DNA of 64,000 bases, taken from Burkholderiaceae bacterium (GTDB taxonomy: Bacteria; Pseudomonadota; Gammaproteobacteria; Burkholderiales; Burkholderiaceae_C). Made by a program: the position numbers and the translations under genes. Shown in pieces: positions 16,213-25,308 of the stretch; position 1 is the first letter of the stretch; each line of letters opens with the position of its first letter. The notes beneath the pieces were generated by a model. It was not told the DNA's origin. It made no database searches and worked only from the letters and a program-made list of their open reading frames with translations. The stretch covers positions 124,001-188,000 of the forward strand of contig JACKLO010000009.1 in the NCBI GenBank assembly GCA_024235915.1, given 5' to 3'.

Positions 16213-16951
16213 ACCCGGGGCCCCCATCGTGCGCATCACCGCGCTGCGCAAGTCCTTTGGTGATCACGAGGTGCTCAAGGGCATCGACCTGGACGTCATG
16301 CGTGGGGAGGTGGTGGCCATCATCGGCAAGAGCGGGTCGGGCAAGAGCACGCTGCTGCGCTGCATCAACGGCCTGGAGACGTTCCAGGACGGTGCGCTCA
16401 GCGTCGACGGCCATGCGCTGCTGCACGACAACGCCATCGCCATGCGCGACCTGCGCCAGCGCGTGGGCATGATCTTCCAGAGCTTCAACCTGTTCCCGCA
16501 CCTGACCGTCGGCCGCAACGTCATGCTGGCCCCCACCCTGGTCAAGCAGGCCGACAAGGCCCAGGCGGCAGCACAAGCCGGCCAGTTGCTGGCGCGCGTG
16601 GGCCTGGCCGAGAAGTTCGATGCCTGGCCCGACCAGCTCTCCGGCGGCCAGCAGCAGCGGGTGGCCATCGCCCGTGCGCTGGCCATGGACCCCGCCGTGC
16701 TGCTGTGCGACGAGATCACCTCTGCGCTGGACCCGGAACTGGTGGGCGAGGTGCTGAAGGTCGTCGAAACCCTGGCCGACGAGGGCATGACCCTGCTGAT
16801 GGTCACGCACGAGATGGGCTTCGCGCGCAAGGTGGCCGACCGCGTGGTCTTCATGCACGCCGGGCGCATCCATGAAATGGGGCCGCCGGACCGCCTGTTC
16901 GGCGCCCCGGCGACCGCGGAACTGCAGCAGTTCCTCTCAGCGCTGCACTGA
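16196..16951 (+). CDS. amino-acid ABC transporter ATP-binding protein
   Basis: The 251-residue ATPase powers the importer of the preceding genes. Walker A is GKSGSGKST at about 43-51, the signature is LSGGQQQRVAIARAL, and Walker B is LLCDEITSALDPE. The common Pro after DE is Ile here, a tolerated variant in this family. The H-loop His is in MVTHEMGF. It is closely related to HisP/GlnQ-type ATPases. It ends 7 bp from the convergent RND gene; no clear terminator hairpin separates them. Confidence 0.93.
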   Translation: MTAAVEPGAPIVRITALRKSFGDHEVLKGIDLDVMRGEVVAIIGKSGSGKSTLLRCINGLETFQDGALSVDGHALLHDNAIAMRDLRQRVGMIFQSFNLFPHLTVGRNVMLAPTLVKQADKAQAAAQAGQLLARVGLAEKFDAWPDQLSGGQQQRVAIARALAMDPAVLLCDEITSALDPELVGEVLKVVETLADEGMTLLMVTHEMGFARKVADRVVFMHAGRIHEMGPPDRLFGAPATAELQQFLSALH

Positions 16952-16958
16952 CGGCCGT

Positions 16959-19900
16959 TCAGGTCGCCACCGCGGGCCGGTTGCCACGGCCGCGGCCCGT
17001 CGCCCAGCGCAGCAGCCGGGCCAAGCCGCGGTACAGCGCCCGCACGGCCAGCAGCGCCAGCACCGCTTCCAGCAGCGTCAGGGTGAAGGCCACGGCCACC
17101 GGCCAACGCTCGCTGCGGCGGTGGAACTTGGCCACCGCGCGGTCGCGCGCCGTCTCGATGCTGTCGTAGAAGCTGGGGATGACCAGCAGCGTCAGGAAGG
17201 TGCTGGTGATGACGCCGCCGATGATGGCCACCGCCATCGGACGGTAGAACTCGCCGCCCTCGCCCACGCCGATGGCCACCGGCAACATGCCGGCCACCAG
17301 GGCGAAGGTGGTCATCAGGATCGGCCGCAGACGCTGCTTGCCGGCCTCCATCAGCGCCTCCTCGCGATCCATGCCATCGGCCTCACGCACACGCGCCGCG
17401 TCGAGCAGCAGGATCGCGTTCTTGGCCACCAGGCCCATCAGCATGATGACGCCGATCAGGCTCATCAGGTTCAGCGTGCCGCCGGTGATCAGCAGGGCCA
17501 GCACGACGCCGATGAGGCTCAGCGGCAGCGACAGCATCACGCCCATCGGCGCCGTGAAGCTGCCGAACTGCATCACCAGGATCAGGTACATCAGTGCGAT
17601 GCCGGAGATCAGCGCGATGAACATGTCGGTGAACACCTCCTGCTGGTCGCGAGACGCGCCGTCGAGCTCCAGCCCGTAGCCGGGCGGGAAGTCCATGCTG
17701 CGCGCCAGCTTCAGGGCGTCTGACGTGACCTCGCCCGGGCTGCGACCCTGCGCGTTGGCCGCCACCGAGATAGTGCGCTTGCCGTCGGCGTGCTGGATCT
17801 GGCTGGGGCCGCGGCCCATCGTGACGTTGGCGATCTGCTCCAGCGGCACCATGCGGTTGCTGCCGCTCACCGCGATCGGCAGGCGTTCGATGTTGGCCGC
17901 CTCCACGCGGTCGTCCGGGTGCAGGCGCACGGCCACGTCGCGGGTCTCGCCGTTGGGGTCCACCCAGTCACCGGCCTCGACGCCGGCGAAGGCCACACGC
18001 AGCGCCTGCGCCGCATCCGTCACCGAGATGCCCAGGGTGTTGGCCAGCCCGCGGTCGAGCTCGATCTGCATCTCCACCTGCGGATCCTGCTGCGACAGGC
18101 CGACGTCCACCGCGCCGCGCACCTGGCGCAGCTGCTCCATGTAGCGCTGCGTGAGGTCGGTCAGCACGCGCGAGTCCGGGCCCGTGAAGCGGATCTGCAC
18201 CGGCTTCTGCACGCCATTGTTCAGGTCCTCGATGACCACGTACTCGGCGCCCACCAGGCGTTTGAGGCGTTCGCGCAGGTCGCCGGCGATGGCGACGGCG
18301 CTGCGCTTGCGGTGGATGCTCTTGCCCAGGTCCACATACACCCGGCCGCCATTGGGATTGGCCGAGCTGTTGGTGGCCTTGGTCTCGGGGATTTCGCGTG
18401 CCAATGTGGCGGCGGCCTCCACCTTGAGCCGGGCGTACTGCAGGCTGCTGCTGGGCGGCGTGCGCACGTCGATGGCGATGGTGCCGCCGTCGGCCGCCGG
18501 CAGGAAGCTGGAGCCGCCGAACTTGCCCTGCAGCACGATGGCTGCCACCAGGCTGGCGACGGCGAAGAACGCCATCCAGCGTCGATGGTGCAGCGCCCAT
18601 TCGATGACGCGGCCGTAGCCCTCGGCCTGGCGGTCGAACCAGTTGTTGAACCGCTGCAGCAGCGCGCTGATGCCACGCTTGGGCGCATGGTGGTGCCCCG
18701 GCGGGTCGCCCCAGTAGGCCGACAACATGGGATCGAGCGTGAAGCTGATGAACAGGCTCACCAGCACCGAGGCCACGACGGTGAGGCCGAAGGGCCGGAA
18801 CCATTCGCCCGACACGCCGGGCATGAAAGCCACCGGGATGAACACCGCCACGATAGAGAAGGTGGTGGCCGCCACGGCCAAGCCGATCTCCTTGGTGCCC
18901 ATCAACGCGGCGGTGACGCGGTCGGCGCCACGCTCCATGTGGCGCACGATGTTCTCGCGCACGACGATGGCGTCGTCGATGAGCACGCCGATGGCCAGCG
19001 ACAGGCCCAGCAGGCTCATGAAGTTCAGCGTGAAGCCGGCCAGCCAGACGGCGATGAAGGCCGCCAGCACCGAGGTCGGCAGCGACAGCGCCGTGATCAG
19101 CGTGGACCGCCAGGAATTCAGGAACACGTAGACCACGAACACGGTGAGCCCGGCGCCGAAGACCAGGGCGTGGATCACGTTGTAGAGGCTGTCCTCGGCC
19201 TCGCGGCCGCCATCGCGCGTGACCTCCAGCGTGGTGCCCTGCGGCAGTTCCTTGGCCACCTCATCCACCAGCTTGCGCACGCCTTCGGCCACCGTGACCG
19301 TGCTGGCTTCGGCGCTGCGCGTGATGGACAGGCCCACGTTGGGGTTGCCGCTGCGGAACGACAGGCTGTCGCGCTCGGAGAAGCCGTCGCTGACCTCGGC
19401 CACATCGGCCAGGCGCACCAGCTGGTCGCCGCGGCGCTTGACCACGATGCGGCCGAACTCGGCCGGCGTCTCGATGCGGCCCACCAGGCGGATGCTCTGG
19501 TCCTCCAGCGCGCCGCGCACCTTGCCCACCGGCGCGGTAGCGTTCTGCGCGCGGATGGCCCCCACCACCTCGGTGACCGAGACCTCGAACTCGCGCAGCT
19601 TCTGCGCCCGAAGCAGCACCGAGAGCTCGCGCCGCAGCGCGCCGTTGACGTTGACCACGGCCACGCCGGCGATGCCGCGGAAGCGGTCGGCCAGTTCGTC
19701 CTCGGCCAGGCGCGAGATCTCGGCGTGACTCATCACGCTGGACGACAGCGCCAGCTGCATGATGGGCTGGGCCGATGGGTCCAGGCGCGTGAGCACCGGC
19801 TCGCGCATCTCCACCGGCAGCTTGTAGCGCACGCTGCCGATGGCATTGCGCACCTCGTCGGCGGCGACGATCAGGTCCTTGTCGAAGTCGAAGATCAGCA

Positions 19901-20174
19901 CGATCTGCGCATTGCCTTCGCTGGCCGTGGAGCGCACCTGGTCGACGCCGGAGATGCCCTGCAGGGCCTTCTCGATGCGGTTGACCACCTCGCGCTCCAC
20001 CGTCTCCGGGCTGGCGCCGGGATAGGGCACGTTGACCACGAGCACCGGCTGCTCGACATCGGGGATCTGGTTGACGCGCAGCTTGGACAGCGCGAGCAGG
20101 CCCAGGGCCATCAGCCCGATGATGATGACCACCATCGCGACCGGCTTCTTGACGCTGAAATCGGAGAGCAGCAT
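16959..20174 (-). CDS. efflux RND transporter permease (HAE1 type)
   Basis: The 1071-residue inner-membrane pump has the RND layout: TM1 (VAMVVIIIGLMALGLLAL), a large periplasmic loop, TM2-6 with the proton-relay Asp pair in GVLIDDAIVVRENI, a second periplasmic loop, and TM7-12 with MGLVAKNAILLLD. It uses the proton gradient to export hydrophobic compounds through a tripartite complex with the adaptor encoded just upstream. No outer-membrane factor is encoded in the window. The range of substrates cannot be predicted from sequence. Confidence 0.93.
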   Translation of the reverse strand: MLLSDFSVKKPVAMVVIIIGLMALGLLALSKLRVNQIPDVEQPVLVVNVPYPGASPETVEREVVNRIEKALQGISGVDQVRSTASEGNAQIVLIFDFDKDLIVAADEVRNAIGSVRYKLPVEMREPVLTRLDPSAQPIMQLALSSSVMSHAEISRLAEDELADRFRGIAGVAVVNVNGALRRELSVLLRAQKLREFEVSVTEVVGAIRAQNATAPVGKVRGALEDQSIRLVGRIETPAEFGRIVVKRRGDQLVRLADVAEVSDGFSERDSLSFRSGNPNVGLSITRSAEASTVTVAEGVRKLVDEVAKELPQGTTLEVTRDGGREAEDSLYNVIHALVFGAGLTVFVVYVFLNSWRSTLITALSLPTSVLAAFIAVWLAGFTLNFMSLLGLSLAIGVLIDDAIVVRENIVRHMERGADRVTAALMGTKEIGLAVAATTFSIVAVFIPVAFMPGVSGEWFRPFGLTVVASVLVSLFISFTLDPMLSAYWGDPPGHHHAPKRGISALLQRFNNWFDRQAEGYGRVIEWALHHRRWMAFFAVASLVAAIVLQGKFGGSSFLPAADGGTIAIDVRTPPSSSLQYARLKVEAAATLAREIPETKATNSSANPNGGRVYVDLGKSIHRKRSAVAIAGDLRERLKRLVGAEYVVIEDLNNGVQKPVQIRFTGPDSRVLTDLTQRYMEQLRQVRGAVDVGLSQQDPQVEMQIELDRGLANTLGISVTDAAQALRVAFAGVEAGDWVDPNGETRDVAVRLHPDDRVEAANIERLPIAVSGSNRMVPLEQIANVTMGRGPSQIQHADGKRTISVAANAQGRSPGEVTSDALKLARSMDFPPGYGLELDGASRDQQEVFTDMFIALISGIALMYLILVMQFGSFTAPMGVMLSLPLSLIGVVLALLITGGTLNLMSLIGVIMLMGLVAKNAILLLDAARVREADGMDREEALMEAGKQRLRPILMTTFALVAGMLPVAIGVGEGGEFYRPMAVAIIGGVITSTFLTLLVIPSFYDSIETARDRAVAKFHRRSERWPVAVAFTLTLLEAVLALLAVRALYRGLARLLRWATGRGRGNRPAVAT

Positions 20175-20183
20175 GGCGGGGCC

Positions 20184-21368
20184 TTACTTGGCGGCGGCCG
20201 ATGCGGCCGCATCCGTGGCGGCGGGCGGCGCTGCAGCCGGCAGGTTGGCCGGCGGGTTGGCCTGCGCCATCGCTGCCGTGGTCTCGTAGGCCTGGCCGTC
20301 GCTCACCGCGCTGCCGGGGTTGCGCAGCACGCGGTCGCCCGCGGTCAGACCGTCCAGCACCGGGTACTCGCCACTGCGCGGGTCGCGCTCACCGACGCGC
20401 ACGGCCACCTTCTGCAGCTTGCCCGCGGCCGCGCGCCAGACATGGGCCTGGTCGCCGGCGCGCACCAGGGCGCCTTCGGGCAATGTCAACGCCTGCACGT
20501 CGCCGCTGTCGATGCGGCCTTCGGCGAACAGGCCCGCCACACGCGGCGCGGCCGCGGCGTCGGCAAAGGCCACCATCACACCGACCTGGCGGGTGGCGGT
20601 GTTCACCGCCGCATCGATGCGTTCGATGCGGCCCTCGAACGGCGCCTCGCCGAAGCCGTTGATGCGGAAACTGACGGCCTGGCCCAGCTTGAGTTCCCCC
20701 AGCCGGTCGGCCGACACCAGGCCCTCGAAGCGCATGCTGCGCGGGTCGATGACCTTCAGCAGTTCCTTGCCCACCTGGGCCGTGTCGCCGGTGGACGCCT
20801 TGCGCTCGCTGACGACACCGGCAAACGGCGCGCGCACCAGGGTGCGCTGCAGCTGCTGGCGCGCCGACACCACGCGGGCCCGTGACGCGGCCAGTTCGCT
20901 CTGCGCGGCGTTGCGGCGCACCTCGGCATCCTCCAGCGCCTGGGTCGACGTCATGCCCTGGGCCTGCAGCGTCTTCAGGCGCTCCACGGTGCGTTCGGCC
21001 TGGGCGAAGCCCTGGGTGGCGGCGCGCAGCGCCTCCTCGGCCGACGCCAGGGCGTCCCGCAGCGTGGTGTCGTCCAGGCGGATCAGCAGGTCACCGGCGC
21101 GCACCGACTCGCCGTTGTCCTTCAGCACCTGCACCACCACGGCGCTGACCTCGGCGCGCAGGTCGGCCCGGCGCGCCGGCTCCACGCTGCCGGTGATCAC
21201 CGGGCCCTGGGCCAGCCGGCTGGGTGCCAGCGTGCGCAGGTCCTCAGGCGCCAGCAGCAACACGGGCGGGGTTTCCTTGGCCTGGGACGACGCAGCGGGA
21301 TCACCGCCACGGCCACCGCACGCGGCCAGCAGGCCGGCGGACACCAGGAGAATCAGGGCGAGACGCAT
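20184..21368 (-). CDS. efflux RND transporter periplasmic adaptor (membrane fusion lipoprotein)
   Basis: The 394-residue protein begins MRLALILLVSAGLLAACGG, a lipoprotein signal with Cys at residue 17. It contains a biotinyl/lipoyl-like domain split by a helical hairpin (VLKDNGESVRAGDLLIRLDD, then GFAQAERTVERLKTLQAQGM) and beta-barrel segments. It links the inner-membrane pump of the next gene to an outer-membrane channel. ATG 21368 is the start; the open frame beyond belongs to the antisense of the phosphatase gene. Nine bases separate it from the pump gene, so both form an operon. Confidence 0.92.
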   Translation of the reverse strand: MRLALILLVSAGLLAACGGRGGDPAASSQAKETPPVLLLAPEDLRTLAPSRLAQGPVITGSVEPARRADLRAEVSAVVVQVLKDNGESVRAGDLLIRLDDTTLRDALASAEEALRAATQGFAQAERTVERLKTLQAQGMTSTQALEDAEVRRNAAQSELAASRARVVSARQQLQRTLVRAPFAGVVSERKASTGDTAQVGKELLKVIDPRSMRFEGLVSADRLGELKLGQAVSFRINGFGEAPFEGRIERIDAAVNTATRQVGVMVAFADAAAAPRVAGLFAEGRIDSGDVQALTLPEGALVRAGDQAHVWRAAAGKLQKVAVRVGERDPRSGEYPVLDGLTAGDRVLRNPGSAVSDGQAYETTAAMAQANPPANLPAAAPPAATDAAASAAAK

Positions 21369-21572
21369 GGGTTTCCTCGGGGACGGCCGGTGCACTTCAT
21401 GGGCGCCCGGCTCGGGGGATGGGTCAGGAAGTGCGAGAGCGTATCGCGAGCCGGCACCGCCGCCCACCCCGAGGCGACGAATCGACCGCGCGAGGGCGTG
21501 AACGGTCGGTCCGGGCGGGCGGACGTCACCGGCGGGACAGGCCGTGCCGTGGCCCGCCCCGACAATGCGGCG

Positions 21573-22241
21573 ATGGGAACGCTCCACCTCGTGCGCCACG
21601 GCCAGGCCAGTTTCGGCGCCGACGACTACGACCAGCTCAGCCCGCTGGGCGAACGTCAATGCCGCCGGCTGGGCGAACACCTGCGCGGACGCGGCCTGGC
21701 CTGGCAGGCCAGCTACAGCGGCACGCTGCGGCGCCAGGTGCAGTCGCTCGACGCCATCACGCAGGGCCACGGCGACGTACCGACACCGACGCGGCTGCCC
21801 GGCCTCAACGAATACGACAGTGAGGCCGTGGTGCGCGCGCTGTACGCCGAGATCCCACCCCCGCCGGACCCGGCCGACAGCTTCCGCCATCACTTCCGCC
21901 TGCTGCGCGAAGGCCTGGTGGCCTGGATGGACGGCCGCACCGCGCCTGCGGGCATGCCCACGCACGCGCAATTCGTGGCCGGCGTGCGCGATGCGCTGGA
22001 CCAGGTGCGCGAACGGCACGACGGTGACGTGCTGATGGTCTCCAGCGGCGGCCCCATCGCCCACGCCGTGGGCCTGGTGCTGGGGCTGGCGCCGGCCGCG
22101 GTGATCGACCTCAACATGCGGCTGCGCAACAGCGCCGTCACCGAGTTCCAGTTCACGCCCAAGCGCCACCTGCTGGTCAGCTTCAACAGCATCGGCCACC
22201 TGGAGCATGGTGTCGGGCCGGAGTGGGTCACCTACGCCTGA
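21573..22241 (+). CDS. histidine phosphatase family protein
   Basis: The 222-residue product has the phosphoglycerate-mutase-like LVRHGQASF motif with the catalytic His at about residue 8, the second Arg in SYSGTLRRQVQS, a Glu region (EYDSE) and the second His in SSGGPIAHAVG. Such enzymes are cytoplasmic phosphatases of small phospho-compounds; the substrate is unknown. I start at ATG 21573, directly before the beta-strand leading to RHG. The 204 bp gap to the divergent adaptor gene shows no clear promoter or hairpin to me. Confidence 0.87.
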   Translation: MGTLHLVRHGQASFGADDYDQLSPLGERQCRRLGEHLRGRGLAWQASYSGTLRRQVQSLDAITQGHGDVPTPTRLPGLNEYDSEAVVRALYAEIPPPPDPADSFRHHFRLLREGLVAWMDGRTAPAGMPTHAQFVAGVRDALDQVRERHDGDVLMVSSGGPIAHAVGLVLGLAPAAVIDLNMRLRNSAVTEFQFTPKRHLLVSFNSIGHLEHGVGPEWVTYA

Positions 22242-22318
22242 CGGAGGGCCTGGGCCGATCGCGGAAATCCGGCACCCGCCTGACCTGGGGCAGACAAGCC
22301 GGGCACGATTCGTGCACC

Positions 22319-22801
22319 ATGCTGGGCATGCTGTGCACGCTGGACATCGAGGCCTCCGGCTTCGGCCGAAATGGCTATCCCATCGAGGTGGGCTACGTGC
22401 GTGACGACGGCCAGGCTTGGTGCACGCTGATCCGGCCCCAACCCGACTGGACCCACTGGGACCCCGCCGCCGAACAGCTGCACGGCATCAGCCGGCAGGC
22501 GCTGGAGCGCCATGGCCGGGCGCCCGGGGCCGTGTGCAAGCGCCTGAACGACGCACTCGCCGGCCGCATCGTGTACTGCGACGGCTGGGCCCACGACTAC
22601 CCCTGGCTGGCCCGGCTGTACGACGCCGCCGACATGCTGCCCAGTTTCAAGCTGGAGTCGGTGCAGCGGCTGCTCGACGACGGTGCGCGCGTCAGGCTCG
22701 ACCAGGCCGTCCGGGTCCAGCGCGAGACCCTGGCGCGCCACCGCGCCAGCAGCGACGCGCGCGCCCTGCAACAAGCCCTGGCGGGCGTGCTGCCTGGCTG
22801 A
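22319..22801 (+). CDS. DnaQ-like 3'-5' exonuclease family protein
   Basis: The 160-residue product has the exonuclease fold. Exo I is TLDIEASGFG with the metal-binding Asp and Glu, a middle Asp occurs in YCDGWAHDYPWL, and a C-terminal H-x4-D motif appears in ARHRASSDARAL. The protein is short and stands alone, so it is likely an accessory nuclease rather than a polymerase subunit. The start may be ATG 22319 or ATG 22328. A 13 bp tandem duplication (GGCTGAACGCGTC) spans its stop codon at 22796-22821. Confidence 0.7.
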   Translation: MLGMLCTLDIEASGFGRNGYPIEVGYVRDDGQAWCTLIRPQPDWTHWDPAAEQLHGISRQALERHGRAPGAVCKRLNDALAGRIVYCDGWAHDYPWLARLYDAADMLPSFKLESVQRLLDDGARVRLDQAVRVQRETLARHRASSDARALQQALAGVLPG

Positions 22802-23054
22802 ACGCGTCGGCTGAACGCGTCCGCTGACGCTGCCGCGGTCACCGCCGCTAGCGCCGCTGGCGCAGGGCGCCACCGTGGCGTGCGCCTGCGCCTGGCGCTG
22901 AAGGCGATCACGAGGTGAATGCGTCACTTCCTGGCGGTGCATGCGCACCGATTTGGCCAAGGGTGGCTGCCTAGGCTTGCATCCACAGGCTCGGGCCGCG
23001 CACAGACCTTCGCAACAGCCCGGGCCTGCCCACAGCAACCAACCAGGAGCAGGC

Positions 23055-23543
23055 ATGAACCGCATCACCTTCCACTGCGCGGCGGTGGCCGCTGCACTCT
23101 CGTCCGTCGGCTGCGCCAGCACCTATGGCGGGCTCGCGTCGAGCAACAACCTCGGTGCCGGCGAATACCGCCCGGCCGTGCTGGTGCCGCCCGAGCGCCA
23201 GGCCGCCTACGAAGGCGTGCTGAGCGCCTGTCGCCAGGCCGCCTTCAACCGCCAGGTCACCGCGGCCCACAAGGCGCAGCAGGACACCTTGACCGGCGCC
23301 GTCAAGGGCGCGGCCGATGGTGCCAGCTCCGGCTTCCAGGTGGCTTCGATCTTCAAGTCCGCCGGGCTGGACACCTCGTCGACACGCAGCACGCTCGCCG
23401 GTGGCGCCTTCGGCGTGCTCGGCAGCCTGGCCGACTCCTTTGCCAGCGGCACCTCGTCCACCAGCGAGGAAACGCGTGCCGCCCTGCTCACCTGCCTGCG
23501 CAGCCAGGCTGGTGCCGTCGGCTACACGGTGCTCGAGCAATGA
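23055..23543 (+). CDS. secreted or lipoprotein of unknown function
   Basis: I do not recognise this 162-residue protein. It has a signal peptide with Cys at residue 20 (ALSSVGCAS), a poor match to a lipobox, so lipoprotein status is uncertain. The mature part contains two further Cys residues (LSACRQAA and LLTCLRSQ) that could pair, and a Gly/Ala/Ser-rich middle section (AVKGAADGASSGFQ, LAGGAFGVLGSLADSF) resembling a glycine-zipper membrane-interacting region. ATG 23055 has AGGAG 6 bases upstream. Its stop overlaps the next start (ATGA). The 253 bp before it contain no other gene I can support. Confidence 0.7.
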   Translation: MNRITFHCAAVAAALSSVGCASTYGGLASSNNLGAGEYRPAVLVPPERQAAYEGVLSACRQAAFNRQVTAAHKAQQDTLTGAVKGAADGASSGFQVASIFKSAGLDTSSTRSTLAGGAFGVLGSLADSFASGTSSTSEETRAALLTCLRSQAGAVGYTVLEQ

Positions 23544-24520
23544 GCGCGCCCAAACTCAGCCTCGTCGCCGCCGCCGGCCTGGCCCTGTCTGCCTGCGGGG
23601 GCGGCGGCGGTGAAGACGATGGCAGCACCTACTTTGCAGTGCAGGGCCAACGCCAGACCACCAACCTGCCGGGCACGGTGTGCATCGACGACATGGTCTA
23701 CACCGACCCGTCCAGCACCGCCGGCCAGGCGGTGGCCGCGAACCTCGCGGCGTACTACGGCTTCTCCGGCGGCTGGCGCAGCTATGCGGGCACCGGCCGC
23801 AGCTGCCGGGACCAGTTCCCGGTGCTGGATGCCCTGATCACCGTGAACCACTACAACACGGTGGTGCTGCCCGCCGTGACCAGCGGTGGTGGCACGGGTG
23901 GCGGCACGGGTGGCGGCACGGGTGGCGGCACGGGTGGCGGCTCGGGCGGTGGTACCGGCGGCGGTGGAAGCTCTGGCGGAGGCACTGGCGGTGGCACTGG
24001 CGGCGGCACTGGCGGTGGCACTGGCGGTGGCACTGGTGGTGGTGGCGGTGCGCTGCCGGTGGCCATCCCTTGCTCGCCCGGCGGTGGTGCCGGCACCAAC
24101 GGCATCACCTTGTCCGGGGTCTCGACGATCGGCAGCTTGACGACGGCCGCCAACACCGACACGACCATCGACATGGACCCGGGCGAGATCGCCTACCGGA
24201 ACTCGGCCTACACCAGCAGTGCCACCACCGGTTCGCTGCGCGCACAGCTGTGGGCGGTGTCCCAGAGCTACGGCGGCGGGAGCATCAACGGCTACATCGT
24301 GAGCACCTACAACATCCGGTTCACCGATGGCACCAACCAGCTGGGCAACTTCCAGTCCTCCGACCTACAGCGCCGCACACTCTCCGCCCGCACGCCGCCC
24401 ACCGGGGCCTACTGCATGGTGATCACCCTCGAGGAGTACGACTCACGCCGTTGCAGCCAGGCCGACGGCTACTGCATCGTGGACTGGATGCAGTTCGACA
24501 GTTCGTCGAGCTTCCGGTGA
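23540..24520 (+). CDS. envelope lipoprotein with long Gly/Thr-rich linker
   Basis: The 326-residue protein starts with a lipoprotein signal (LALSACGGGGG, Cys19). A globular domain of about 90 residues (VCIDDMVYTDPSSTAGQ, YYGFSGGWRSYAG) is followed by a linker of about 55 residues made of GGGT units (residues about 115-170), then a C-terminal domain of about 155 residues rich in Ser/Thr with four Cys (YCMVITLEEYDS, SRRCSQADGYCIVDW). I do not recognise either domain. The gene is translationally coupled to the preceding gene, so both proteins may work together in the envelope. Confidence 0.72.
   Translation: MSAPKLSLVAAAGLALSACGGGGGEDDGSTYFAVQGQRQTTNLPGTVCIDDMVYTDPSSTAGQAVAANLAAYYGFSGGWRSYAGTGRSCRDQFPVLDALITVNHYNTVVLPAVTSGGGTGGGTGGGTGGGTGGGSGGGTGGGGSSGGGTGGGTGGGTGGGTGGGTGGGGGALPVAIPCSPGGGAGTNGITLSGVSTIGSLTTAANTDTTIDMDPGEIAYRNSAYTSSATTGSLRAQLWAVSQSYGGGSINGYIVSTYNIRFTDGTNQLGNFQSSDLQRRTLSARTPPTGAYCMVITLEEYDSRRCSQADGYCIVDWMQFDSSSSFR
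23884..24050 (+). repeat. minisatellite encoding GGGT linker
   Basis: A run of 12 bp units (GGTGGCGGCACG and variants GGTGGCACTGGC) occupies about 165 bp inside the lipoprotein gene. The first block of four units is nearly identical, then units diverge. All changes keep the frame. Such arrays can lengthen or shorten by slippage. Confidence 0.85.
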
Positions 24521-24615
24521 CCTGCACGCTGCAGGCCCGAGGGTCACGGCCGCTGCGGCGGCCGTGCTACGCTGAACCCGCGGCCGCCACCGAGGCGGCT
24601 CAAGCCCTCCGCTGC

Positions 24616-25278
24616 ATGGCCACACGCAAAGCTGCCGTCGACGTGCCGGCGCTCATCGACGCACTGCCGACGCCACTGGCCGGGCTGGCCCGACAGGGCC
24701 TCGTGCGGGCCTACCGCACCGGCACGCTGCTGATGCAGGAAGGCGACATGGGCGACACCCTGCACATCGTGCTGGCCGGCAGGGTGCGGGCCTTCACGCT
24801 CGACGAAGGCGGTGAGCGCGAGCTCACCTTCGGCTCCTACGGCCCCGGCGAGTACGTGGGTGAACTCAGCCTGGACCAGGGCCCTCGCAGCGCCAGCGTG
24901 GTGGCCACGGAAACCACCACCTGTGCCGTGGTGACGCGCCGAACGCTCCGGCAGGCCATTGCCGCGGACCCTGACCTGGCGTTCATGATCATCGAGAAGC
25001 TGGCGCGCCGCGCCCGGGCCGCCACGTTCACCGCACGGCAGCTCGCGCTAAACGACGTCTACGGCCGTCTGCGCGATCTGTTCGAAGCCCTGGGCCAGAC
25101 CGGTGAGGGCGGCCAGCGCCGGGTCGATGAACGGCTGACGCAGCGCGACCTGGCCGGCCGCATCGGCTGCTCGCGCGAGATGGTCTCGCGCGTGATGAAG
25201 GACCTGCACGCCGGCGGCTACGTCGATCGCGTCAGCCCACCGCTGCGGTTGCTCAGGCCCTGGCCGATGCGCTGGTGA
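24616..25278 (+). CDS. Crp/Fnr family transcriptional regulator
   Basis: The 220-residue product has a cyclic-nucleotide-binding-type beta barrel (residues about 15-125; EGDMGDTLHIVLAGRVRAF, GPGEYVGELSL, PRSASVVATETT) and a C-terminal winged helix (LTQRDLAGRIGCSREMVSRV at about 175-195). The region equivalent to the cAMP phosphate-binding cassette reads GELSLDQGPRSAS, close to that of Crp, so a nucleotide ligand is plausible. No Cys cluster for an Fe-S centre is present. ATG 24616 is chosen because it matches the family N-terminus. Confidence 0.9.
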   Translation: MATRKAAVDVPALIDALPTPLAGLARQGLVRAYRTGTLLMQEGDMGDTLHIVLAGRVRAFTLDEGGERELTFGSYGPGEYVGELSLDQGPRSASVVATETTTCAVVTRRTLRQAIAADPDLAFMIIEKLARRARAATFTARQLALNDVYGRLRDLFEALGQTGEGGQRRVDERLTQRDLAGRIGCSREMVSRVMKDLHAGGYVDRVSPPLRLLRPWPMRW

Positions 25279-25308
25279 CCGAAGGCCAACGCGCCAGCGG
25301 CCGACGCG

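Noticed and set aside
14044..16251. 735-codon minus-strand frame over the ABC importer genes
   Set aside because: It is a shadow of three well-supported genes and has a His/Gln-rich product.
16686..16740. Walker B of the ABC ATPase reads DEITS in place of DEPTS
   Set aside because: The catalytic Glu is kept and Val/Ile at this position is known in this family, so it is not a sign of inactivation.
17790..20885. 1031-codon open frame on the plus strand
   Set aside because: It is antisense to the RND pump gene; its product is His/Gln/Arg/Ala-rich without domains, as expected from GC-rich shadow frames.
23884..24050. Direct-repeat array resembling a CRISPR
   Set aside because: Units are 12 bp without unique spacers and lie in frame inside a gene; it is a coding minisatellite.
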